Notes under the pieces: generated by a model
Database searches by the model: none
What the model was told of the DNA's origin: nothing
What the model saw: the letters and a program-made list of their open reading frames with translations, nothing else
Shown: positions 1-29,569 of the stretch, piece after piece
How positions within the stretch are numbered: position 1 is the first letter of the stretch
How the letters are laid out: every line of letters begins with the position of its first letter
Program-made: the position numbers and the translations under genes
Assembly (NCBI RefSeq): GCF_030265065.1
Contig: NC_080410.1
Span: 22,426,898 to 22,490,897, forward strand
Origin: Corythoichthys intestinalis
Lineage: Eukaryota > Chordata > Actinopteri > Syngnathiformes > Syngnathidae
Length of the DNA stretch: 64,000 nt
Direction: 5' to 3'

Positions 1-150
1 GGGCAGTAGGTGGGGTACACCCTAAATCGGTTGTCAGACAATCCTGCAATCAAATCCTGGTGAAGAACTACAGAAAGCGTCTGACCTGTGAAGTTGCAAG
101 CAAAGGCTTCTGCACTAAATATTAGCGCTGATTTTTTCAGGGGTACAAAT

Positions 151-798
151 TAGGGCTGTCAAACGATTGAAATTTTTAATCGAGTTAATTACAGCTTAAA
201 AATTAATTAATCGTAATTAATCGCAATTAATCGCAATTCAAAGCATTTATAAAATATGCCATATTTTTCTGTAAATTATTGTTGGAATGGAAAGATAAGA
301 CACATGATGGATATATACATTCAACATACGGTACATAAGGACTGTATTTGTTTATTATAACAATAAATCAACAAGATGGCATTAACATTATTAACATTCT
401 GTTAAAGCGATCCATGGATCGAAAGACTTGTAGTTCTTAAAAGAAAAATGTTAGTACAAGTTATAGAAATTTTATATTAAAACCCCTCTTAATGTTTTCG
501 TTTTAATATAATTTGTAAAATTTTCAATCAAAAAATAAACTAGTGGCCCGCCATTGTTGATGTCAATAATTACTTACACAATTCTCATGGGTGCTGAAAC
601 CTATAAAATCAGTCGCACCCAAGCGCCAGCAGAGGGCAGCAAAACTCCACAAAACACAATTAACAAGTGAGCGTTTCACTGTACCGTCATTTCAATGTGT
701 CTGAGCGGGGCATCTGCATTAATTGCGTCAAATATTTTAATGTGATTAATTTTAAAAATTAATTAACGCCCGTTAACGCGATAATTTTGACAGCCCTA
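151..798. mobile_element. hAT-type non-autonomous element, 648 bp
   Basis: Ends are TAGGGCTGTCAAACGATT and its inverted counterpart TTGACAGCCCTA. An exact 8-bp duplication GTACAAAT flanks it at 143-150 and 799-806. No transposase reading frame is recognisable inside. Confidence 0.88.
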
Positions 799-806
799 GT
801 ACAAAT

Positions 807-2772
807 ACTTAAAAAACCCCAGTAAATTACAAATTATTGAAAAATCATACAATGTGAGTTCCAAATTCTTTTTCAGATTATGTCCCTATGAGTGGAAATG
901 CATTGTGATTGAAATTTCAGACCCCTACCCATTTTCTAAGTGGGTGAACAAAATCACAAGGGGGTGCAAAGTACTTTAGATCCTCACTGTATATAAACAC
1001 TGATTTTGCTCAAACAAAAATGATATACGAAAAGGAGAACGTTGTGTATTTTGATCTACTCGTGTTACTGTAAGTTAGTCTACATTGCCATATTTTCATT
1101 TGGTGTTGATATCTGCTGCTCCCAGTCTACTACTTTGCAGATGTACTACAGTTGTGTAATGGTATGATGGTTTCACTGAGTGATTTTAGTTAAAGAGGAT
1201 GGAGGGTAAATACAATATTGGGAACACAGAAAAGAAATGAGCTTCATTTCGTCTGAACAAAGGGTTTGTCTGCGTCCAAAATGGAAAAAAAAACAGAATG
1301 AGTGTGACACCAAAAGAGGTATAGTAACTTCAAAACTGACCTCATTCATCCTGCACACCACGCCTTCCAGTTACTGCCTCAATAACCTTAAACCCAACAA
1401 CAACCCACTTTAAAAACAGTTTCTTCTCTATTGGAATATGCATCCTGAACTCTAACCCATTAAAAAAGAAATATGAGGACCATGTTTAATGTAATGTAAC
1501 ACATGTATATAACTTTTTGTCTTGTCTAAATATATGTTTGATATTGGAGGCTGTCCTAGGCTATACTGAAAAAAAATTCCACCAGCCTAGCTGTGTGGTC
1601 ATTAAATAATCATTGATTGATTGATTCATTCATATTCATTCAAAACAGTGTGTGCCCGTTTCAGTTTTGCTTCTCTATACCTGTTTTTGTGTCTGTCAGC
1701 TTTTAAAAATTGGTGTGGTAAGAGTGCCTGCCAACATTCCTGTGCACAAACATCGGAACATTTGTCATTGATTTGTAACAGCATTAAATATAAGCATCTA
1801 AGTATGATAAATGGTTTGTCCCCAACTTTTGATTTCTTGGTCGTATAAACTGATTCTTTTCTGAATGAAGACGCTAAATCCAATGGTCGGCTTGTCTCAA
1901 ACTGTGAGGCTACACTCACAGCCACTCTGGCATCCGATACAGAAAAGACTCTTCGTTCGAACTAAGAAACTTTATTCTTCTGACATCCTGGTTGACAGCC
2001 CATAAATTACATCCAGGAGAAAAGAGCTTGGGGATGTTTGACGTCAATTAATTTTATCCCAAAATGTTATCCCCTAAGAGTGTCATTTACTATTTGAACA
2101 TTATTTTCTCTGTTATCATATTTCTAAAAACTTCAGATTCTTTGAACATGCATTTTTCACATGAAGGTCATTTATACTAAGCGGATACTATAACTTTAAA
2201 CAGTTGAATTATACATTTCAGGTATAACAAAATATTATTGTTTTGCATGCTAAAAGCGTTATTTTTAAGGCCAAAAAGTCCCAACTCCAATGCTCGTCCG
2301 CATCGAACTTGGAAAGTCGCGACTCAGAATGCCACTACTTGTGTTGTCCCTGTCGCCGAGTTGCCCGTCTGTCATCACCTGATGCCTGAAAACACAGTGT
2401 ACCAACACCGCCCGGCCGCTTTTTCACCTCTGGCCCGCACTGTCGCAGGACCCGACTGGAAGCAAAACGGACCTGGAGACTTTTTATCAGGATGGAATTT
2501 TCCTTGAGCTCCACTGTCGACATCACAGCCATCATTCCTGTGATAAGAAGTCCACAACGCACGTGCTACTGGATTCCAAACAACGTGTTACTGCACTCCA
2601 AATAACTTTTGTGGTGTTGAAAGTGGTTTGCTTCTTTTTTCACTTGAAACAAACACCTGAAAGAAACAAAAAATTAAATAGGGGGAAGGCATGATTTCCA
2701 ATTAAATTTGTATAGATGGAGGATTTTTTTTTTTTCCCCGCTCCTTATGTCCAACAGCCTTCCTTCCTTTTA
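807..2772. other. no gene recognised
   Basis: AT-rich sequence. A CpG-richer patch at about 2270-2560 has short overlapping ORFs on both strands, but none resembles a known protein. I see no splice-compatible series. Confidence 0.5.
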
Positions 2773-2774
2773 TA

Positions 2775-4329
2775 CAGTGGGGCAAATAAGTAGTTAGTCA
2801 ACCACTAATTGTGCAAGTTCTCCCACTTGAAAATATTAGGGAGGCCTGTAATTGTCAACATGGGTAAACCTCAACCATGAGAGAAAGAATATGAAAAAAA
2901 AGAAAAAACAGAAAATCACATTGTTTGATTTTTGAAGAATTTATTTGCAAATCATGGTGGAAAATAAGTATTTGGTCAATACCAAAAGTTCTTCTCAATA
3001 CTTTGTTATGTACCCTTTATTGGCAATAACGCAATAAGCAATACATTTCTGTAACTCTTCACAAGCTTTTCACACACTGTTGCTGGTATTTTGGCCCATT
3101 CCTCCATGCAGATCTCCTCTAGAGCAGTGATGTTTTGGGTGTCTTTGGGTAACACGGACTTTCAACTCCCTCCACAGATTTTCTATGGGGTTGAGATCTG
3201 GAGACTGGCTAGGCCACTCCAGGACCTTGAAATGCTTCTTACGAAGCCACTCCTTTGTTGCCCTGGCTGTGTGTTTGGGATCATTGTCATGCTGAAAGAC
3301 CCAGCCACATCTCATCTTCAATGCCGTTGCTGATGGAAGGAGATTTTCACTCAAAATCTCTTGATACATGGCCCCATTCATTCTTTCCTTTACACAGATC
3401 AGTCATCCTGGTCCCTTTACAGAAAAACAGCCCCAAAGCATGATGTTTCCACCCCCATGCTTCACAGTGGGTATGGTGTTCATCAGATGCAATTCAGTAT
3501 TCTTTTTCCTCCAAACACGAGAACTTGTGTTTCTACCAAAAAGTTCTATTTTGGTTTCATCTGACCATAACACGTTCTCCCATTCCTCTTCTGGATCATC
3601 CAAATGCTCTCTAGCGAACCGCAGATGGGCCTGGATGTGTAGTTTCTTCAGCAGGGTGATACGTCTGGCAGTGCAGGATTTGAGTCCCTGGCGGCGCATT
3701 GTGTTACTGATAGTAGCCTTTGTTATTGTGGTCCCAGCTCTCTGTAGGTCATTCACTAGGTCCCCCCGTGTGGTTCTGCGATTTTTGCTCACCGTTCTTG
3801 TTATCATTTTGACGCCACGGGGTGAGATCTTGCATGGAGCCCCAGATTGAGGGAGATTATCAGTGGTCTTGTATGTCTTCCATTTTGTAATAATTGCTCC
3901 CACAATTGATTTCTTTACACCAAGCGTTTTACCTATTGCAGATTGTCTTCCCAGCCTGGTGCAGGTCTACAATTTTGTGTCCTTCGACAGCTCTTTGATC
4001 TTGGCCATAGTGGAGTTTGGAGTGTGACTGACTGAGATTGTGGACAGGTGTCTTTTATACCAATAATGAATTAAAACAGGTGCCATTAATACAGTGGTAA
4101 CAAGTTCGACCTCTTTGACAGCCAGAAATCTTGCTTGTTTGTAGGGGACCAAATACTTATTTTCCACTCTAATTTGGAAATAAATTCTGTGATCTTCTGT
4201 TTTTTTCCCCCACATTCTGTCTCTCATGGTTGAGGTTTACCCATGTTGACAATTACAGGCCTCTCTAATCTATTCAAGTAGGAGAACTTGCACAATTGGC
4301 GGTTGACTAAATACTTATTTGCCCCACTG
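2775..4329 (-). mobile_element. Tc1-like transposon (family A), near full length
   Basis: TA duplications at 2773-2774 and 4330-4331. Ends start CAGTGGGGCAAATAAGTA, with inverted repeats of about 200 bp that contain an inner direct-repeat copy. The transposase lies on the minus strand (2995-4008). It has 1555 bp, the usual size for a Tc1 element. Confidence 0.93.
2995..4008 (-). pseudogene. Tc1 transposase, broken
   Basis: Starts MAKIKELSKDTK then meets an in-frame stop caused by a shift soon after. The long middle segment (3403-3903) runs [11 protein letters not shown]-like through [12 protein letters not shown] further shift precedes the C-terminal part (3070-3381) with [17 protein letters not shown] and [11 protein letters not shown]. 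The DDE residues are still present, but at least two or three frame breaks make it inactive. Confidence 0.9.
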
Positions 4330-4832
4330 TACATGTTTCTTTTTTCTTCCCTCATTCCATACCATGCCGTGTTATCTTTATTCCTTTCCCCCTTCCTTTT
4401 GGAGATACTAATTTCCATGTTCTTTTTCTTCATTTTTCTTCCAGCCTTCTCTCCTTTATTTCATTCATCCTTATTTTCTACCATCCTTCCGTTTTTCTTG
4501 CCTTCTCTCGTTTCATGCCGTCGTCTTCTCCACCAACAGTAACATTAGTTTCTTCTGACTTTCTTTCCAAATTTTCAGATTCTTCGAAGCCATACACATT
4601 TCCTTCTTTTCCTCCCAATATCCTATTGCTTTCCTTTCTCTCTTTTCTTAAATGTGTTTGACACACAGTCATTTACACCAGCCTGTTTTTCTTTTCTTAC
4701 CTTCCTCTCATGATTTCAAGGGGGGTGAGGGGAATCCAAAAGTTAGTTCTTAATATATTATTAATTTTAGAAGTAAGTTTTTATTTTTCTTTCAAACTTT
4801 ACACGTGTGGACAAATGTCCTTACATGGGAAC

Positions 4833-5317
4833 TAGGGTAGTGACATTATATCGAAAAGTTGATATATATCGCGATACATTGTAGCTCAAAAGGTTATCAA
4901 TATGCTCTCACCAAGAATCTATGCATTGTATTAAAAAGGCAATCCTGCATTTTGATGCAGAATGAACAGTAGGGGTGCTGGGATTGACCCTTGGGGAACG
5001 CCACAGCTCATAACCCATTCCTAGTTCAAATAGACTGGACGTCTGCCAGTGATGAACTCAGTGAAATTCACAGCGGAAGGATGATTGGGCATCTTACATT
5101 GTCAATGGCACTAAAAAAGTTCACTGCCATAGTCACGAAGACCCATAGCAAAAACTAAAAGAGCCACGTGCACTGCGAGAGCCGCAGGTTGCAGATCCCT
5201 GACCTAACCAATATATTGATAATTGTTGTATCGCCATATTGTGAGCTCATCGCTATTGTGAGCCTTGTATTGCAAATTGTATCGTATCGCGAGGTATCCA
5301 GAGGTTCCCACCTCTAA
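4833..5317. mobile_element. degraded hAT-like MITE
   Basis: The right part has the TCGTATCGCGAGGTATCC..GGTTCCCACCTCTA end and the left part TAGGGTAGTGACATTATATCG, both rich in ATCG runs typical of one fish hAT family. No clear target duplication. An unrelated repeat fragment seems to sit inside (about 4960-5160). Confidence 0.4.
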
Positions 5318-6282
5318 TATTAATCATATCTTTCATTAGAACAAATGACAAAAATAACAAGTATGTGCTATCGTTAAGCAAAGGCTGTATTAGAGTTGTC
5401 ACAATAAGATTCAACACAGGAATAATAATGTTCTCATCATCCTTGCTGGACAATCTACACACATACGCACGCACACACAAAAACGCCTCCTCAGTGTTCA
5501 CATGAGAGGGGGATCAGGGAGAGTTAGGGGTCTTCACATGAGAAGTGCCAAATAAAACAGTGTAACCATGGCAACAGCTACAGACAGAGCAGCCCTCTCA
5601 TTAGTGGTGGTCTACACTGATCCTCCTCCTTTTCTACCTGCACACTGACAAAAAGAGAAGCGCTATCCTCCACCCTGCACTGGCAACTTCTCTAGGAATA
5701 CCTTGCTCATTTTAGAAACCAAATCTTGCTAATGTAAGGCTTTTTTTTTTTTTTTTTTAACATTGTAGCTTTTTTTAAACACATTTTTAGCAATCCAAAA
5801 ATTTATATTAGAGACATTTTTGTGACATTGGAAATTTTGACTATTCGTTTTGACTGTTGCTGACAATGATTGAAGAAAAATATAAAATTGTTCTGATAGT
5901 TTTTATAATAAAAAAATAACTCATTTTTACTTAAATAAAACGGCAGAAAAAAGTCAGCTTAAAATTAAATATAATAAAACAAAATAAAATTATACTAAGA
6001 TGTCAAATGGAATTAAATACAAAAATTGGACTAAAATGAAATTCAATAAAAAAATAAAGTCAGATAAATTCACTAAAATCAATCAAATTTGATAAGAAAA
6101 TTGACAAAACAAAATGAATCATAGTGAAATAATAATTTACATTGTTAGAAAATGTGGGGTAAAACAATGACGCTGTATTGCCTCACAGTGGACAAATGTG
6201 AACGGTGCAAGGTTACGGTTCCTCTTCACGTTAGCCTTTGGCCTTCCGGAGACAAAATTAGGCTCTAAAATTTAGAATTAAA
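5318..6282. other. no gene recognised
   Basis: AT-rich spacer with short CA- and T-runs. A less AT-rich patch at 5450-5700 contains CCATGGCAAC, which resembles half of an RFX X-box, but there is no other support for function. Confidence 0.4.
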
Positions 6283-6780
6283 CACAGGTGGCTAGAGTAG
6301 CCAAAACCTTTACTCAAATTACTTTCAAATAATATTACTCAAGTAAAAGTAGTCATCCAAAAATTTACTCAGGTAAAAAAAGTATTCGTTGAAAAGTATA
6401 CTCAAGTTATGCGTAACATTGTGTGTAACTGTTTACGATGTCTGATTTAAAAAAACCAACAAAAAAATAAACAATGGTATTTTTTTTCTCAGTACAACTT
6501 CATCTATATGAACTGTTATTCTTATACTGTAATATAACCTACTACATGACCACATTAAGCCAAAAAGATGACACAAAAATCATGGAATTCAGACCAGAAC
6601 AACGCTTGAAACATCACCTGTCCAACGAGCATGAGCACCCTCTACTGGAGAAAAACATTGATACCTTTGATTGGTATAATGGAGTCACGTGGTTATCGTT
6701 GCGACGTTTCATTGGTGAAACCGAAAAGCCACTGTCGGCATTTCTGTAAAATATAAAGTGAACATGTAGAATAAAGAGGA
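6283..6780. mobile_element. hAT MITE copy (CAGAGGTGGGTAGAGTA family), partial
   Basis: The left end CACAGGTGGCTAGAGTAGCC and interior match, in inverted orientation, the copy at 54115-54493. The right end is indistinct. Confidence 0.6.
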
Positions 6781-7329
6781 AACATGCAATTACTCTAGTG
6801 CAGTGGTTCTCAACCTGGCCCGATTTTTGGAAGCTGACTAAATTCAGGCAAAGTGGCGTTTTAAACCAGGTTTTGGACTGGTTAGTCCTCAATTTAAAGG
6901 CTTTATTCCAGTCCTTTCAACTGCTAGTCCTCTATCTGATGGGAGGGGAAACTGGTTTGCTAAGTGGAAGGTTGACTCTCACTTGGTATGAGGAAGTACA
7001 ACAGACCTATGCGTGGGGTGCACTGCGTTGACACAAAAAAAAAGATTTGCGTCACATTTTACGACATTAAAATGGTATGTGAGGCAAGGATGTGATAGAA
7101 TGAGAATGTTGACATCAAAACAAAAATAGAAACAGTGAAATCAATTAAGTTTAATCCCATTTTCCAATGTGAAAAGCAAACCAAAAGGCAAAATTGTTGT
7201 AAATTAACAGTGTTTACTGGATTTGTAAAAAGATTTTTTTTTTTTTTTAAACATAATGACTGTGTTTAAATTTGGCCATCCTTTTGTGCAGGGCGTTTCA
7301 TAAAATTTATATTATTTCAGATGTAAAGA

Positions 7330-8570
7330 TGGTAAATGGTGTTATACATATATAGCGTTTTTCCATTTTTCAAGGCGCTCAAAGCGCTTTACACTATCTC
7401 GCCATCCACCTACTGGTGACCAGTGTTGGGCACGTTACTTTAAAAAAGTAATTGGTTACATTACTCACTACTTCTTCCAAAAAGTAACTGAGTTAGTAAC
7501 AATTACTCTATAGTAAAAGTAACTAGTTACCAGGGAAAGTAACTATTTCCGTTACTTTAAAAAGAACTTGTTGTATGTCAAAGAATTTGAAATTTTCTGA
7601 ACACTATTCGAATCAGTGGAATAGAGAAGAACAGACAGGTAGTTAACTTGTTAGGTGCTTCAGCAGATTTGAATTGCTTACCACAGATGTCGACAAAAGC
7701 TTTGCCCCGGGACATAAATTACACATTACATGCAGGTTCTTTCCTTTAATTTCGACAAACTTGAAATAGTGTCTATATCTCCACCTCTTAAAGGACAATT
7801 TTTCTTCTGAATGCTCTGCCATCCCGACCCTGTGCATCTGTTTTGCGTGTGTGTTTGCCGCACGCGCTGTTCTGGTTTGCTTGTGAAATCACCAGCTTTG
7901 ATTGGCTTACCACGACACATGACTCTAACCCTCAGCCAATCACAATCAATCCATCGCATCTCTTGAGGGGCTGCATTCAGGTAGGCTCGTTTCCCAACAA
8001 TTCACGTCACCTTCAAAGCGTCTGCCGTCCTCAAGATGGAATCAGAATTATTGCTGGCTGACAGTGGGAGATGGGAACGAGGCTAGCATCAGGTGTAGCA
8101 AACACAGAAACGTTAACTAACTTTGGAAAGCATTGTCTAATTAAATGAGCAGGGACAAACAGCTTGGAGTCAGAAGTAAGTGCGCTATTCTCGAACCTGA
8201 ACGCACCCCAAGTCTTGGATGACAAATCAACAGAGCAAAGAGTCGACTTAACACGGCTGGTAGTTTCTTCAATTTATTCAGAGTAAGTAACGCACCGCTT
8301 TTGACCGTCAGTAATGGTAACGGCGTTGTAACGGCGGAAAAAGTAATTAGTTAGATTACCCCGTTACTGAAAAAATAACGCCGTTACGTAACGGCGTTAT
8401 TTATAACGGCGTTACTCCCAACACTGCTGGTGACGCAGCACCAGAAGCAACGTGGGCCAGTGTATTGCTCAAGGACACTTAGACAAGGTTATCAGGGCAG
8501 AGAATTGAACCAAAACCTCTGGATTGGTGGACGACTACTCTAACACTGAGCCACGCCACCCCGATGACAG
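7330..8570. repeat. interspersed repeat interrupted by a hAT element
   Basis: Two halves (about 7330-7420 and 8435-8570) form one familiar fish repeat that contains GCGCTCAAAGCGCTTTACAC and CATCCACCTACTGGTGAC and ends near GAGCCACGCCACCCCGA. It is split by the hAT insertion at 7421-8426. Class uncertain. Confidence 0.65.
7421..8426 (-). mobile_element. hAT element with BED-finger remnant, 1006 bp
   Basis: Exact 8-bp duplication CTGGTGAC (7413-7420 and 8427-8434). Ends are CAGTGTTGGG and CCCAACACTG, followed inside by long runs of AACGGCGTTA-type and AGTAACT-type motifs. The minus-strand segment 7643-7837 encodes KRWRYRHYFKFVEIKG..HVMCNLCPG..NLLKHL, a BED zinc finger from the transposase N-terminus. 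The catalytic part is deleted. Confidence 0.9.
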
Positions 8571-9049
8571 AGAGATGACAGAAGCTGCACGGTCAAGGTT
8601 ATTGCAACCAAGCAGATTTATTGTTGAACAATATAAAATACTGTACACTCCTTCAAATTTGAATGAAAAGTTCTTAGATACGCATATTGGGACAGTTTTG
8701 GTTTAGTGGTCTGATGATGCAACAGTAAGAAAGTAAAAATACAATAAATGAATAATGAATAAACTTTTTTAAACCTTGAGTTTTGGCTCTCAAAGGCCAA
8801 ACAGTGCAACTTTCATGAAATTATAATAATAATAATTGACCACAGCATCTGGTTTCTCTATTAGCCTCCCTCTCTAAGCACCAGCAGCAACACACACTTA
8901 GCCACTTAGCTTAGCTTACTTTACTTACTTCTAAAGCACTTTTGAATAGGCTTGCCTCCTGTCCTTTGAAATCATGAATTGTTCCGAATTGGGAATTAAA
9001 AGTTGCGTTCCGTATTGAACCAATACAGAATACTGTAATACAGTAAATA

Positions 9050-9160
9050 TATTTCTATGCATTTTAGGAGTTTTGAGGATGTCCCTTTTTTTTTGTCGCC
9101 TTTCTATCCATTTTAGGAGTTTTGGGGATGTCCCTTTTTTTTTTCGTCGCCTGTACGGCT
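9050..9160. repeat. short tandem duplication, about 50-bp unit
   Basis: Two adjacent copies of CATTTTAGGAGTTTTG[A/G]GGATG followed by CCC, a T-run and GTCGCC. Confidence 0.7.
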
Positions 9161-9275
9161 TTGGGCGAGAGGGGGGGCGTCTCTTATTTCTATTTCTGAA
9201 AAGTGGCAACCCTACCTTTGAAACAGGTCTCTAACTACTGTGGCGTTTCTTTTACTAAAAGACAATAAAAGTAAA

Positions 9276-9822
9276 TTAGACAAAGTGAGCTGACCAGGGT
9301 TTGTTGCTCCTGTCCAGTCCCTTTTCTCCTGGTAGCAGTTGCTGCTCTTGTAGCCTCAAACTCTTTGTGTTCGTTGTTTGGTCTTCAAATGTTTTATCAG
9401 GTTCGAGGTATTGAAACTGGCCGATATAACTCCACCTTTCGAAACTTTCAGGCCGCAAATCTTGCATGCAGCCATTGTACTCGACAGAGATTATAAACTG
9501 AAATATTTCCAGACCGCCGACATTATCCTCTCGTAGTTTGTTTTTCTTACATATGAAAAAGCTGCCCCGGCATTGGTTAAGAGCGGCTATTTGCCCGCTG
9601 TCATTGGTCTGGAGCAGGTCAATCGCGAAAGCTGCTCGGCATTCACAGTGACCACGTGTCATCAGACAACAGAGAGTGTAGTAGTAGTGTGCGGTCAAGT
9701 GTTACTGGACCGGTAAATTGTATCAGCGCTCTTTTTGTTGGTACTCGCCAATACCGATACCACCATTTCGGGCCAGATCGCCCCCCCGCGCAGATACCGT
9801 TATCGGTGCATCTTTAGTATTT
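9276..9822 (-). mobile_element. hAT remnant with 5' end and BED finger
   Basis: The end TAAAGATGCACCGATAACGG is at about 9822, read on the minus strand. Downstream a minus-strand frame reads MAACKICGLKVSKGG, then NTSNLIKHLKTK, a BED zinc finger typical of a hAT transposase N-terminus. A different frame over the same DNA is open for 140 codons by chance. The other end was not found. Confidence 0.6.
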
Positions 9823-9829
9823 ATGTGGC

Positions 9830-11467
9830 CAAATATATTGTTGTGACAATAACTTTTTTTAATTGTCCATTATTGGATTTTTGTGAATGAATATTCCACT
9901 AAACAACTCATTTTTTTAAAATCTGAGAATAAAACCTTAAACCTAACCCTGTCCATAAATTTTGAGGGCTGAAAAGCTGCAGAAATAAATACTAAACACA
10001 TTTAGGCAAGATATTTTCAAAATTTATTTATTTGATTCTAGAAGGCACTTTGTGTGGATAAAAAGAATTTAAACTCTTCTTTCTGTAAAATACATTTTGA
10101 CTTTGCACCGCAAGTCCCGTCACAACATAGATACAATGATACAGTACATGAGTAACATGAACATAAATATGCATGAACATCATATAGAAACATCTAAACT
10201 AGCTCATGCTCATTTGCTCATCCTTAGTTTTATTTTATCATCAGACACAACATTAGGTACATCTGCAAATGACACACCCAATACAAGAGCTGCCCTTTAA
10301 AAAAAAAAAAAAAAAACTATAAATATTTTTTTGAGTAACAGTTATTAAAATATTTTTACCTAAATGGCTAATCAAAGTTTTAGGAACAGCTATCAGCAAA
10401 TGATAACCAGAACATCAAATAACAGCAACAAATGTAATATAAAAATATATATTAATATAAAATACTAATATTTCTTCATACTGCACTTTTGAGTGTATTC
10501 AATAAAATAATTTCCGAGACTCTCGTGAGGATAAGTGGTACAAAAGATGAATGAAATAAAATAAAATAATACAAAAATAAGTTTTCTTTATTCTTTATTA
10601 TTGTGGAAGTCTACATGATCTTATCACGTTAAAAAAGGCGTTATATAATGCAGGTATACCTAATGTTGTGGCAGAAGAATGGACCCTGCCCAAGGTGAAC
10701 AAAGTCGTCATTTGGCTCAACAAACCACCCTCCACATTTTCTTGATTTAGTTATGAAGAAAATGTAATTTAAGATGTCCATTTAAACAAAATAATCCGAA
10801 TGTCGTCAGAATTAACGCCTTATTTAAACCCTCTAATAGAACCTGGCCAGCCAAGGTTTGTTTCCCGCGTAGATAAAAAGAACTTATGATTTTTTTTTTC
10901 AGGGCACGTTTGCAAAACCAGTTGCTTTCTACTCAATATTTGTCATGACAACACCAACTGGAGTATAAAAAATACATATAATAAAATACAAAAATCCAAG
11001 TGAACTGGCACAGGGGAATACATAAAAAAGTCGCGTTTCAGTAAAAACAAATATAATTGATAACATTCATTTTTAAAAAGTGCACCTGATTAGATAATCA
11101 TTCGCTAAGGCTTTGTTCTTTGGGCATCCGTGTCTTTTAAAAAAATAAAATGCTGAAACTTAATTATGACCAGCCTGTCATTTTGGAAAGGAAAACTTGA
11201 CAGTGTGGATTTGGCGACCTCAAGCTGCACATTGCATCCAGCAAAAAGTAAACAACAACAACAACACGTTCCTGGTCATGTAACTCATAACAACTTACTT
11301 CAAAATGCCTCTACCAACTCTGCACAAACCCTGAAACCCATTTAATCAAGCACTGATTCATAGCACATACTGTAATGCTTGACTACAAACCTTCTTGAGA
11401 CCAACTGAACAACTTTCTATTCTTAATGAACAAGGTGCATTGTAAAAGAGCTTAAAAAAGATGTGAA
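9830..11467. other. MAP3K3 downstream flank / probable 3'UTR
   Basis: AT-rich with no coding signal. Part of it, probably down to about 10.57 kb, is likely MAP3K3 3'UTR. Confidence 0.4.
10587..10599 (-). terminator. candidate MAP3K3 poly(A) signals
   Basis: Two AATAAA hexamers lie close together on the minus strand, about 1.3 kb past the stop codon. Another pair sits at 10023-10032. Which, if any, is used cannot be told from sequence. Confidence 0.25.
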
Positions 11468-11668
11468 TAACAATGTGGACAAAAGTTAAAGGACACACCT
11501 CATTTAGGCAATCATTTGAAAACCCTTGGACACACAGGCCGGAAACCCTGACTTGAAACATTAACTTTGACCAGAATAAGTCAAAAATTTACATTAAAAG
11601 CACAACACTAATTTGAAACTTATCATACCAATGGTCAAGTGTCGCAATACTTTTGTCCATACAGTGTA
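11468..11668. mobile_element. Tc1-type MITE, about 200 bp
   Basis: Inverted ends CAATGTGGACAAAAGTTAAAG and, inverted, CACTGTATGGACAAAAGTATT, bordered by TA. It sits in the probable MAP3K3 3'UTR. Confidence 0.65.
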
Positions 11669-11915
11669 CTTTACTCTGAATTTTAAAGGAGACTTTTAAA
11701 TAAATCTGTTGCGTACATGTCACTGGATTGCTACATGGTCCAAACAAAAGAGGGCAGATGACATCCCTGTTCGTTAACTCATAAAGACTCCTATAAAAGT
11801 GTGCCCTTCACATTCAAAGCATATTAAACTAAAAATCAGCTACAGTAATGGTTTTACACACCTCACCTGCGAGCTTCGTTCGGCAGCTCCACATACTCGA
11901 CACGCGTCAGCCATC

Positions 11916-28625
<16,710 letters not shown>

Positions 28626-29162
28626 TGTGGCGACGCTGGCGTGATTTTCAAAGCTTCAGGAACGCTGCAGGGCCAACTGGGGTAAACACAAAATAACATT
28701 ATACTTCAAAATGAAGCTTTTTGGCAATGTTTTTCCTTCTGAAGGATATGAGACGACAAAAGGTTATCAGACAGACTCGCAACAAATGTCAGGATGTGAG
28801 CGTGCTGGCCTTTCACTCAAGAAAAGGCAACTCTGCCGAGAAGGTACATGACATAGATCGACATTAAAGAGACGTTCCTAGCATGAGTATCAACAGCAAA
28901 ACGGTATTCCCTGCATAACAGTCCAACAGCACTGCAAGCCTGTTTCATGAATGTATTGTCTTCTAAGTGCAACAGAGCCAGTATCAAGTAGACCACACTA
29001 ATTACTGGAAGTCAGCATTATAACAATTACTATTATTAGTAGACCTTCTACAGTCTCAACATTTATTCTTAATCGTTTCATTGAAAGCACACTTATATCC
29101 CTTGAAAGCAACTTTACAAATACAAACCATTAGCATGATCAAGTACTATTTCTGATGCAATG

Positions 29163-29560
29163 CCATTAATTAGCCTGGCCCACTTCACGTGCTATAAGCA
29201 ATTAGTCTGGTGCGATTCATGTATTGGCTTTGCAGCACTGTCAGTAATTAGTCTGTCCCACTTTGAGCACTGTCAGCAGCACTGCTGGTAAATTAGTCCG
29301 GCCCGTCTAACGTTCTGTCTGCAACACTGCCAGCAATTGCTGTGATCCAAGTCACGTACTGACTGTGGAACTTGAGTGCATACATTACAGTATCTTCTTC
29401 ACCTCAAGCAATTAGACTAGCCTGCTTCGAGTACAATCTAATAATTTACCAGAAATGAATCTCACTCTTCTAATTTTGTCTGCTGCACTGCCATCAACTA
29501 GTGTGCCTTGTCTAGTCTAATAGGCCAAATCTGGTACGTTACCAGAAGTTAGTTCATGTA
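29163..29560. repeat. degenerate minisatellite, unit about 45 bp
   Basis: Roughly eight diverged units centred on CAATTAGTCTGGCCCACTTC then ACGTACTGTCTGCAGCACTG. Clear starts occur at about 29163, 29199, 29245, 29289 and 29333; later units are badly worn. Confidence 0.65.
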
Positions 29561-29569
29561 CTGTCAGAA

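Noticed and set aside
2238-2562. Overlapping ORFs in a CpG-richer patch
   Set aside because: No recognisable protein, no splice context, and three frames are open over the same stretch.
9276-9698. 140-codon minus-strand ORF
   Set aside because: The true remnant is a BED finger in another frame of the same hAT sequence; the long frame is a shadow.
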